64,000 bases of DNA from Fidelibacterota bacterium. GTDB lineage: Bacteria > Fidelibacterota > UBA8477 > JABMPR01. The position numbers and the translations under genes are program-made. The DNA lies in the NCBI GenBank assembly GCA_018650795.1, contig JABIFG010000118.1, positions 81,731 to 145,730 of the forward strand, given 5' to 3'. Shown here one piece after another: positions 50,425 through 59,098 of this stretch (positions within the stretch are counted from its first letter, which is position 1; every line of letters starts with the position of its first letter). The notes beneath the pieces were generated by a model. That model worked only from the letters and a program-made list of their open reading frames with translations, had not been told where the DNA came from and did not search any database.

Positions 50425-50637
50425 TTATACAGCAGTAACGTTCTCTGCCTGTGGACCTTTTTCGCCCTGTGTGACATTCAAAGTAACGTTTTGTCCTTCT
50501 TTCAATGACACATGTCCTGAACCGTTGATTGCACGATAATGTACAAATACGTCTGGACCGTCTTCCTGCTGAATAAAACCGTAGCCTTTTGAATCGTTAA
50601 ACCATTTGACCACGCCGTTGACTAGTTGATCAGTCAT
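50425..50637 (-). CDS. Cold-shock domain protein
   Basis: [64 protein letters not shown] at 50637 preferred over 50658. Confidence 0.93.
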   Translation of the reverse strand: MTDQLVNGVVKWFNDSKGYGFIQQEDGPDVFVHYRAINGSGHVSLKEGQNVTLNVTQGEKGPQAENVTAV

Positions 50638-51358
50638 TTTTACCTCTTTCTTAAACATACCACCTTCAGGTGGCTTTTTTTAGTCAGGCTTTTTTTACAT
50701 ACAGCTGCAAAAAGCATTTCCGTCCGATTGGACATTTCTGACCGTCGCAGGGAATATGAACTACAAAAATTGAAAGTAAACAACAATTTATAAATATTAT
50801 TTAATCAATATTCAGACTGATTTACATTTCACTTCGATACCAGACCATCACTATGTTTAGGAGAAGTATGCTTAAATATTCTTAAAAATTGTTTACTACT
50901 CAATGTGCTGCAGAATCACAAATTGATATGAGTAGGGATAATGATAATTGAACATAAACAGCTTTAAAATCGTGTAAAAACACAATATAGATGCACATTG
51001 AGGTTTCTTAACAATTTAGGAATCCATACATTTATGAGATATGCTCCCTTTGTCGATATTGATGAAAAATCTCACATCAATGCATTATTTGTGTCTCTAG
51101 ATTGATTGTGTTGTATCCATGACGAAATGGGTCTCTATACAACTCACGAACCCTGATTAATAAATCATTGAGGAACTACCCGCTCGCATTAATCCGAACT
51201 AACAAAAGATGCGAATCCGACATAACAAATCATTTTACATGTCAATGTCATGTAAATAGTTATTATGTAGCTATGGAAATTCAAATAACAACTTATCCCA
51301 TCAGATACTTCGCACTCTCTCTACAAACTGTGACCATTTACTTAACCAGGGGTATGTA

Positions 51359-52642
51359 ATGGCAAATTTCCCTAAGCTGACTTCAAAGGAATTAATTAAA
51401 CAACATTTTACACCTACCACTAAAATTATAGATTTACGCCCAACAGCCGCTCATAACGGCTGGCCATTACGGGCTGAAAAACGTGGTGGTCATATACCAC
51501 AAGCTATTTCCTTTCCCCTGCGTTGGTTTAGCGAACTTAGCCAAGCTAAAATTTTACTCATTTTACAAAGTAAAGATATCCATTCCTCTACAGACATTAT
51601 TCTTACGGGATATAGTGAGGATGAGACTGAAACTGCTGCACACAAACTACTGTCACTCGGTTTCAACTCACTGTCGATTCATGAGGGTGGCATGCTTGCG
51701 TATCTAGAAGATGAGGAATTGCCCGTTAGAAGCCTCCCACGCTATAAGCACCTGGTACACCCGGAATGGTTAAAACGTATTTTGAGCTCAAATCGTTCAG
51801 AGAAGGATATTGTTCTGGCTCATGTTAGTTTTGATAATTGGGGAGATTATAATGAAGGACATATCCCTGGAGCGATTTGGCTGGATACACTCGCCCTGGA
51901 GGATGAAACGACATGGAATCATCGGACTAACACTGAGCTTGAAGAAGAGTTATGCGCTCATGGAATCAACAAGGATAGTATGGTTATTCTTTATGGCCGT
52001 ACTGCCAACCCAAATATGTCACAGGAGCAACCTGGCCAGCAAGCAGGTCAACTAGCCTCAATGCGCGCTGCTTTGCTACTCATGTTCGCAGGAGTTAGGG
52101 ATGTGTATGTTTTAGATGGTGGTTTGGATGCATGGATTCGTGAAGGTGGTAGTATCACTAGAGATGAAACACTTCCTACGAAAATTGAATCAAGTCGTTT
52201 AATAATTCCTGAGCATCCTGAATACATCACGCTGATTGATAAAGCGAAGCAATATCTCTCTGATCCTCAATCTGAATTGGTTAGTGTCCGAAGCTGGGAA
52301 GAGTTTATTGGTGAGGTGAGTGGCTATCATTATATAGAGAAGAAAGGCCGGATTCCAGGGGCTGTATTCGGAAATTGTGGATCAGATGCTTACCATATGG
52401 AAAATTATCGAAATCATGATGACAGCATGCGTAGTCTCTGTGAAATTGAAGCCATATTATTCGAGTCTGAACTTACTCCTGACAAAAACTTAGCCTTTTA
52501 CTGTGGGACGGGTTGGCGAGCCAGCGAAGCCTGGTTTTGTACCTGGCTCATGGGCTGGGAGCATGTGTCAATTTTTGATGGAGGATGGTTTGAGTGGAGC
52601 AATGATCCCAAAAATCCTTTTGAAATAGGAACACCAGAATGA
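51359..52642 (+). CDS. Triple-rhodanese sulfurtransferase
   Basis: Three rhodanese-like repeats; active Cys only in the third (FYCGTGWRASEAWF...VSIFDGGWFEW). Confidence 0.85.
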   Translation: MANFPKLTSKELIKQHFTPTTKIIDLRPTAAHNGWPLRAEKRGGHIPQAISFPLRWFSELSQAKILLILQSKDIHSSTDIILTGYSEDETETAAHKLLSLGFNSLSIHEGGMLAYLEDEELPVRSLPRYKHLVHPEWLKRILSSNRSEKDIVLAHVSFDNWGDYNEGHIPGAIWLDTLALEDETTWNHRTNTELEEELCAHGINKDSMVILYGRTANPNMSQEQPGQQAGQLASMRAALLLMFAGVRDVYVLDGGLDAWIREGGSITRDETLPTKIESSRLIIPEHPEYITLIDKAKQYLSDPQSELVSVRSWEEFIGEVSGYHYIEKKGRIPGAVFGNCGSDAYHMENYRNHDDSMRSLCEIEAILFESELTPDKNLAFYCGTGWRASEAWFCTWLMGWEHVSIFDGGWFEWSNDPKNPFEIGTPE

Positions 52643-52848
52643 CGATTATCACTCATTCCACAATTACGTGTCCAGAATGTGGATTTGAAAAAAAGGAAGA
52701 AATGCCCACAGACACCTGTCAATTCTTCTATGAATGTGAAAGTTGCAAAACAGTACTGAAACCGAAGCAGGGTGATTGCTGTGTTTATTGCAGTTATGGG
52801 ACCGTTCAATGTCCATCCATGCAGGCTGGAGATGACTGTAACTGCTGA
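52639..52848 (+). CDS. GDCCVxC-domain small Cys-rich protein
   Basis: STITCPECGFEKKEEMPTDTCQFFYECESCKTVLKPKQGDCCVYCSYGTVQCPSMQ; 4-nt overlap with the upstream gene. Confidence 0.85.
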   Translation: MTIITHSTITCPECGFEKKEEMPTDTCQFFYECESCKTVLKPKQGDCCVYCSYGTVQCPSMQAGDDCNC

Positions 52849-52907
52849 TCCAAAAACAATCTAGCTCGCACCAATAATTTCGACGTAAGCAGATTTACAT
52901 GATCAGT

Positions 52908-53085
52908 CTAAACTAAGGCAACATCACTTTCAATTTCTACCAGGGCGGGACCATCTGTTGTAAATAATTCTTGTAATATTCCCTGGAGATGGGCTCTATC
53001 TGTCACTTTATATCCTTTTGCACCAATGGAGGTGGCCAATTCAGCAAAATCGGGGTTAACCAGATCAGTGCCCCAAACCGGAAAT
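52908..53085 (-). pseudogene. C-terminal remnant of a ThDP-dependent enzyme (pyruvate oxidase/acetolactate-synthase-like)
   Basis: Minus strand reads GEFPVWGTDLVNPDFAELATSIGAKGYKVTDRAHLQGILQELFTTDGPALVEIESDVALV*, preceded in frame by a TAA; the rest of the gene is absent. Confidence 0.7.
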
Positions 53086-53262
53086 TCACCGGAGAGTTAC
53101 TCCTTAGAAATCTTGCCTAATTCATTGTTGTTTAAACAACGACTTTTACAGGTAGAAAGTATATAGAATAAACACAGTTATTGCTATGGTGGGGACATAA
53201 AGTGTTGCTCGAAGCTTGTAGGGGATTATCCATTTACATTATAAACATTCAGTATAACTTAT

Positions 53263-56200
53263 GTGCAATACATTCGCATAATTATGAAAAGTAGCCACAT
53301 AAAAGCTGCGTTCTATTTATTACTCTGGGGGATCACACTTTCTCTTCATGCACAATCCAGCTCACCCCGTTTTGAGCATCTTTCTGTAGAACAGGGACTT
53401 TCCCACCACAATGTGTCCTGTATGGTTCAGGATGATCAGGGCTTTCTCTGGTTTGGGACCGTTGACGGTCTTAACCGATATGACGGTCATTCTTTTAAGG
53501 TGTTTCGGAATGATCCATTGGACCCTAACAGTATCAGTAACAACAATATCCAGCAAATTATCAAATCGGAAGCCCGAGGGGAGCAGCTTCTATGGATCGG
53601 CACTCGCTTTGGCCTTAATAAGCTGAATCTTAGAACTGAGCAGTTCACCAGCTATATAGATAGTTCAGGTGAATCTGATATCCGCAGTAAAAATATAATT
53701 AAGGGAAATGTAATTTACGATCTGGCTGAAGATTCATCAGGGAATACCTGGTTGGCGACTGGAAATGGACTAAAGATGTTCAAACCTGAAACGGGGCAGA
53801 TGACACAAATCATCACAGATCGAATACTAAATCAAGTATGCTTTGATCGCAATGGAATGCTATGGATTGGATTAATGGGAAGCCCATCTACCAACTTTAT
53901 TAAATATGATCCAGCTAAGGCTAGCTTTGAGGAAGTACCATACCCTCTGGCTTTCCGCCCAGATATAAGCAATAGTCTTGGTTTTATTTATTGTTCTCCC
54001 AATGAGTCGGAAAATATGCTCTGGTACGATGCTGAGGGCCAATGGCTGACCCATTACAATACAGTTGAGAAAACTCATGTTTCCTATGAATATGTAGAGG
54101 AAGATGAGGAAAGTATCAGTTATGGCTTGACTAATTCAATGATCGAGGATAGCAGAGGCTTTCTCTGGATTGGCACCGGCTCAGGTCTAAATCGATTTGA
54201 CCGGGAGACAGAGAAATTTAAACGCTTCTATATGAAATCAGGGGATAAATCTATTTGGGATTCAAATTGGGTGAACTGTCTATTTTTGGATAATTCAGAT
54301 ATGCTCTGGATCGGTACACCTGATGGGGTTTACAGGTTAAATCTACGCAATAAACCATTTACAAACTATCAACATCATCCAGGTGAGATAAACTCCTTAA
54401 TCTCAAATGTGGTTACTGCAATATATGTTGACTCACGCGATGTGTTGGTGTTAGGGACAAATCTTGACTTGAACCTGATTGATCGCAAAAAGAATAGTAT
54501 TGGTCTCTTTCCCCCGGATAAAGAGGTAGTGGTACTTGTTACGGTTTATGATATCTACAATGGAGCTGACGGTTATCTGTATTTAGCGACTGATCGGGGG
54601 CTTGCCAGGTTTGATTCTACTAAAGCATGGTTTTCTGCTTTTGATCCGTATCGGAATGAAATGGTTAGCTATGCGGATTATCCAGAAGTCTCAGAAGGTC
54701 TCATTGGGATACCTGCTTATGATATCCAGAGTGATGTAGATGGACAGATTTGGTTGGCTACACAGGGTGGTCTGGATCATCTCGATCGCAAGACGGAGTT
54801 ATTTACACACTACTTTCCAGGGGATGCAATAAACATGCTCCTTAATCCAAAGTTAGAATTCTCAAATGAATTGCTATTAGGGACTATATCATCTGGTTTA
54901 ATCAGATTTGACCGTATCCAAAGGGAAGTCATTAGCATTCATAGCAATAATCCCAGTAACCCTAATAGTCTTAGCAACAATCGAGTGAACGATATATTTG
55001 AGGACTCGAAAGGTGACATCTGGATCGCGACCCAATTTGGTCTAAATCTAATGCAGCGAAATCTGAATCCGGATAGTACCTGCTTTATCACTTATACCCA
55101 GGAAGATGGCTTGCCCAGCAATATTATTAAAAGTATTCAGGAGGATACCCGGGGTAATCTCTGGCTGGGTACCGGTGATGGCCTTTCAAAATTCGATCCT
55201 GTAACTAAAACATTCAAAAACTATGATAGCAGGGATGGCTTGCCAGGTAATAGATTTACAGAAAATACGAGTCAGAAAGGACCTGATGGAGAACTGCTTT
55301 TTGGTACTACAGATGGATTGACAACTTTTTTCCCGGATAGTATACCTGATGATGTGCTGGATAATCCCCATATTCCACCCGTTGTACTAACTGATTTTAA
55401 ATTATTTAATAAATCAGTCCTCATAGACCCTGCTGTAACGATAAATACAAACAATACTTTCTCTATTCCCCAAACGATATCCCAGCTTGAGGTTATTGAG
55501 TTGAGTTATGAGCAAAATGTCTTCAGTTTTGAATTTGCAGCCCTGGATTATCAGAAATCCATGAGCAATCAATACGCTTACAAAATGGAAGGGTTTAATC
55601 AGGACTGGATCTATACCGACGCCTCAAACTGCATAGCCAGCTATACCAATCTTGATCCAGGGGATTATGTATTCCGTGTAAAGGGCTCCAATAATGATGG
55701 TGTCTGGAATGAGGAAGGTACATCTCTTAGAATTGTTATCACACCTCCCTGGTGGAAGACCAGTATAGCGTATTTCGTCTATTTTCTGTTGGTTGTGGGT
55801 ACTTTTACCACTTTATACAGGATTAGACTGGCTCGCTTGCGACTCCAGTATCAGGCTGAAATGGATCACCTCGAAGCAGAACGTTTTGCAGAAATGGATC
55901 AGCTTAAATCACGTTTCTTTGCCAATATTTCCCATGAGTTCAGAACGCCTCTGACCCTGATCCTAGGTCCGGTTGCAAAGATGCTGGGACGAGTAAAAGA
56001 TACTGAATCTGAGCGGGATCTAACTCTAATGCAGCGACAAGCCAAACGTCTGCTGGAATTGGTGACTCAACTCCTGGACCTATCCAAACTGGAAGCCGGG
56101 AAGATGAAAATCCAGGTTTCACAGCGCAATATTGTACCATTAATTAAAGGTCTGACTCTATCTTTCGCTTCATTAGCAGAGCGTAATAAAATCACTCTCA

Positions 56201-57486
56201 GTTTTAATAGTGAGTTGGAAGATATCCAGGTCTTTGTTGAAAAGGAAGCTATTACCAAAATTATCAATAATCTGTTATCCAATGCTTTCAAATTCACAGG
56301 AGCAGGGGGTAATATTCAGGTTAATATCAACACTAGAAAGGAATTGGATCTCAGTAATGAAGGAGCGATTTGTTTAGAAATTACAGATAATGGTATCGGT
56401 ATTCCTACAGAACGTCTTGATAAAGTCTTCGACCGTTTCTATCAGGTCGATAATAGTGAAACACGGGAGCAAGAGGGGACAGGTATCGGCCTGGCCCTTA
56501 CCAGGGAGCTAGTGGAATTGCACAAGGGCTCCATAGATGTGATCAGCAAGGAAAGTACTGGAACCACATTTACTATCTGCTTACCTCTGGGACGGGATCA
56601 TCTCTCAAAAGGGGAGATTATTGAACCTAATCAGAATCAACCTTCTGATATACCGACAGATCAGATTCCAGTGGAAAGTGACATGCCATTTGGAACCCTA
56701 TTAGATCAGGAGGATGATTCTCTGCCCATTTTGCTAATCGTTGAAGATAACCTGGATGTGCGCAGCTATATCCGCTCCTATTTGAATGAGCGATACCAGT
56801 GTCATGAAGCAGTTGATGGTGAAGATGGATTAGAGCAATCTCTAAAACTCATTCCTGATATAATAGTTTCTGATGTGATGATGCCAAAAATGGATGGAGT
56901 AGAGTTCTGCCGTCGGATTAAGTTTGATGAACGAACCAGTCATGTCCCGGTTATTCTGTTAACAGCTAAGGCTGATCTGGAGAGCAAGCTTGAAGGTCTT
57001 GAAACCGGTGCTGATGATTATCTTACTAAACCATTTGAAGCGGATGAGCTACTGGTCCGAATCAAGAATCTGATTGACCAGCGCGAACTGCTGAGGCAAC
57101 GGTTTACAAAGGATCTCAGCCTGCTTCCAGAAAACATTAATCTGTCCTCCATGGATGAGCAGTTCCTTGAAAAAGCCACGGTGATAGTGAGGAATTATTT
57201 CATGGATGAAGAATTTAATGTGGATATGTTTTCCAGTAAGATTTTCATGAGCCGCCAGCATTTGAATCGCAAAATTAAAGCCCTGACCGGTCGCACCAGC
57301 ATGGAATTCATTAGATTGATCCGCTTGAAAAGTGCTGCTCAACTGCTCCGCAAACGGCAGGGGACCATCAGTGAGATTGCCTATACGGTCGGCTTTAGCA
57401 ACTCTTCCCATTTTGCAAGATCATTTCAGGATGAGTTTGATCAATCACCCACAGAATTCATGGCGGAGCACAAAACCGTGGATTAG
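53263..57486 (+). CDS. Hybrid two-component system (HTCS): propeller sensor, Y_Y_Y, histidine kinase, receiver, AraC HTH
   Basis: GLSHHNVSCMVQDDQGFLWFGTVDGLNRYDG repeats; FFANISHEFRTPLTLILGP; LLIVEDNLDVRSYI...IIVSDVMMPKMDG; C-term AraC ISEIAYTVGFSNSSHFARSFQDEFDQSPTEFM. Confidence 0.95.
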   Translation: MQYIRIIMKSSHIKAAFYLLLWGITLSLHAQSSSPRFEHLSVEQGLSHHNVSCMVQDDQGFLWFGTVDGLNRYDGHSFKVFRNDPLDPNSISNNNIQQIIKSEARGEQLLWIGTRFGLNKLNLRTEQFTSYIDSSGESDIRSKNIIKGNVIYDLAEDSSGNTWLATGNGLKMFKPETGQMTQIITDRILNQVCFDRNGMLWIGLMGSPSTNFIKYDPAKASFEEVPYPLAFRPDISNSLGFIYCSPNESENMLWYDAEGQWLTHYNTVEKTHVSYEYVEEDEESISYGLTNSMIEDSRGFLWIGTGSGLNRFDRETEKFKRFYMKSGDKSIWDSNWVNCLFLDNSDMLWIGTPDGVYRLNLRNKPFTNYQHHPGEINSLISNVVTAIYVDSRDVLVLGTNLDLNLIDRKKNSIGLFPPDKEVVVLVTVYDIYNGADGYLYLATDRGLARFDSTKAWFSAFDPYRNEMVSYADYPEVSEGLIGIPAYDIQSDVDGQIWLATQGGLDHLDRKTELFTHYFPGDAINMLLNPKLEFSNELLLGTISSGLIRFDRIQREVISIHSNNPSNPNSLSNNRVNDIFEDSKGDIWIATQFGLNLMQRNLNPDSTCFITYTQEDGLPSNIIKSIQEDTRGNLWLGTGDGLSKFDPVTKTFKNYDSRDGLPGNRFTENTSQKGPDGELLFGTTDGLTTFFPDSIPDDVLDNPHIPPVVLTDFKLFNKSVLIDPAVTINTNNTFSIPQTISQLEVIELSYEQNVFSFEFAALDYQKSMSNQYAYKMEGFNQDWIYTDASNCIASYTNLDPGDYVFRVKGSNNDGVWNEEGTSLRIVITPPWWKTSIAYFVYFLLVVGTFTTLYRIRLARLRLQYQAEMDHLEAERFAEMDQLKSRFFANISHEFRTPLTLILGPVAKMLGRVKDTESERDLTLMQRQAKRLLELVTQLLDLSKLEAGKMKIQVSQRNIVPLIKGLTLSFASLAERNKITLSFNSELEDIQVFVEKEAITKIINNLLSNAFKFTGAGGNIQVNINTRKELDLSNEGAICLEITDNGIGIPTERLDKVFDRFYQVDNSETREQEGTGIGLALTRELVELHKGSIDVISKESTGTTFTICLPLGRDHLSKGEIIEPNQNQPSDIPTDQIPVESDMPFGTLLDQEDDSLPILLIVEDNLDVRSYIRSYLNERYQCHEAVDGEDGLEQSLKLIPDIIVSDVMMPKMDGVEFCRRIKFDERTSHVPVILLTAKADLESKLEGLETGADDYLTKPFEADELLVRIKNLIDQRELLRQRFTKDLSLLPENINLSSMDEQFLEKATVIVRNYFMDEEFNVDMFSSKIFMSRQHLNRKIKALTGRTSMEFIRLIRLKSAAQLLRKRQGTISEIAYTVGFSNSSHFARSFQDEFDQSPTEFMAEHKTVD

Positions 57487-57530
57487 GACAGGTTTCCATT
57501 CAGGATAAATCTTTGCATTACACATGTACG

Positions 57531-57548
57531 GGCGCATTGCAATGCGCC
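57531..57548. repeat. Perfect 18-bp palindrome
   Basis: ggcgcattgcaatgcgcc. Confidence 0.6.
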
Positions 57549-57643
57549 ACTTCTACCTGCCATCACCATATTTTTAATTATTAAAAACCCGCCCGATTCC
57601 ATCTAGATACAAATTCTCACAATAATCCCCTAAAACCCCCAAA

Positions 57644-57674
57644 AATGTTCCCTCATGTATTAAGAATGTTCCCT
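57644..57674 (+). promoter_or_regulatory. Direct repeat aatgttccct x2, 21-bp phase; candidate AraC-type (HTCS) operator
   Basis: aatgttccctcatgtattaagaatgttccct upstream of the LVIVD gene. Confidence 0.5.
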
Positions 57675-57757
57675 GTGTGGTATTCAAGCTCCTGATCAAT
57701 CTGTATTTTGGGTCTGATTCTCAGAACTGATTGAAATCTTAGATAAAGGGGAAAATC

Positions 57758-59053
57758 ATGCGTAATCGAAAATACCTAACAGTAGTACCGGTTCTGATCA
57801 TTTTGTGTAGCAATGTATTTGGGCAAGACAACTACAATACAAGCATGATTGGACAGGTGACTATAGTTGGTGCACATGACGTTGCCATCAGCGGTAGTCA
57901 CGCCTACATGGCTGGTGATAGTGGATTACACATCATAGATACCTCCACGCCTTCTTCTCCGCAGGAAGTTGGCTACTTTGAAACGGGTGATCATGCTTAT
58001 GGTGTTACCGTTAGTGGCAGTTACGCATATGTGGCTTGTGGCACCCGGTGGGGTGGAAGTTTAAGCATCATCGATATATCCAACCCTTTCTCACCGCAGG
58101 AAGTGGGCATATATGATGATATTTGGGGTAAGTGTAGTGGTGTTGCTGTCAACGGTAATTATGTCTATGCAGCTGTCACGTGGTCGGATTTGGACGTTTG
58201 GTCTGGTGGGTTGCTAATCATTGATATTTCTGATCCTTCTTCTCCCCAGGAAGTGGGCTTTTTCTTTAATGGCAGCTATACTACTAGTATTGCCGTAAGT
58301 GGGATTTACGCTTATGTAACCAGTCAGCGAGGGTATACGTCTGGTTTATACATCATAGACGTTTCCACCCCTTTCGCACCACAGGAAGTGGGTTCCTTTG
58401 AGATGGCGGGGTTGTGGGAAGGGAGCGTTACCGTCAGTGGCAGTTATGCCTATGTGGGGGGAGTGCGCATTATAGATATATCCAGCCCATCCTCACCGCA
58501 AGAAGTGGGTCTTTTGGGTACGGGTGGTGGCGCAAGGAGTGTTACTGTCAGCGGTAGTTACGTCTATGTGGTCGAAAGGTTGGTTGGTCTACGCATCATT
58601 GATGTCTCCAACCCTTCCTCTCCCCAGGAAGTGGGTTTCTTTGATACGGGTAACGAAGTTTTGGACGTTGCCGTGAGTGGCAATTACGCCTATGTGGCTG
58701 ATAGGGAAGATGGATTGTATATTATACGGAACGATCTGCTTGTTTTGTCCAATGATGAAGAACCGTCAATACCTGAATCATTTACTTTAGAGCAGAACTA
58801 CCCCAACCCCTTCAATCCGACAACCACTATTCAGTATAGCCTGCCTGGGGCAGAACAAGTCAAACTGACCGTATTCGATATTCGGGGGCAGGAGGTCATA
58901 ACGCTCCAGGATGATGTGAAACCTCCTGGTAATTATGAAGTGCAATGGAATGGGAATGATGCTACCGGAAATCCGGTGAGTACAGGAATCTATTTTTGCA
59001 GGATTGTAGCAGGGGAGTATAGTCAGACAATTAAGATGACGTATCTTAGATAA
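57758..59053 (+). CDS. LVIVD-repeat secreted protein with T9SS C-terminal sorting domain
   Basis: ~7 repeats of VSGSYAYVA...LxIIDISNPSSPQEVGxFxTG; tail LEQNYPNPFNPTTTIQYSLP...STGIYFCRIVAGEYSQTIKMTYLR. Confidence 0.9.
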   Translation: MRNRKYLTVVPVLIILCSNVFGQDNYNTSMIGQVTIVGAHDVAISGSHAYMAGDSGLHIIDTSTPSSPQEVGYFETGDHAYGVTVSGSYAYVACGTRWGGSLSIIDISNPFSPQEVGIYDDIWGKCSGVAVNGNYVYAAVTWSDLDVWSGGLLIIDISDPSSPQEVGFFFNGSYTTSIAVSGIYAYVTSQRGYTSGLYIIDVSTPFAPQEVGSFEMAGLWEGSVTVSGSYAYVGGVRIIDISSPSSPQEVGLLGTGGGARSVTVSGSYVYVVERLVGLRIIDVSNPSSPQEVGFFDTGNEVLDVAVSGNYAYVADREDGLYIIRNDLLVLSNDEEPSIPESFTLEQNYPNPFNPTTTIQYSLPGAEQVKLTVFDIRGQEVITLQDDVKPPGNYEVQWNGNDATGNPVSTGIYFCRIVAGEYSQTIKMTYLR

Positions 59054-59098
59054 ATAGAATCAAGAACTGATTAAAATCAATCACTTGAGGGAACAATC

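Noticed and set aside
50937-50948. gataatgataat, first half of a classical Fur box
   Set aside because: Second half (tcattatc) is missing; common in AT-rich DNA; not supported as a site on its own.
51168-51359. 63-aa ORF before the triple rhodanese
   Set aside because: No recognisable similarity, AT-rich composition, no convincing RBS; treated as noncoding.
52639-52848. Possible selenoprotein
   Set aside because: The motif reads GDCCVYC with normal Cys codons and no in-frame TGA, so this copy is a Cys form.
57850-58740. Tandem DNA repetition that could be mistaken for a CRISPR-like or minisatellite array
   Set aside because: Periodicity is codon-level LVIVD protein repeats (ISNPSSPQEVG); units vary and are fully coding.
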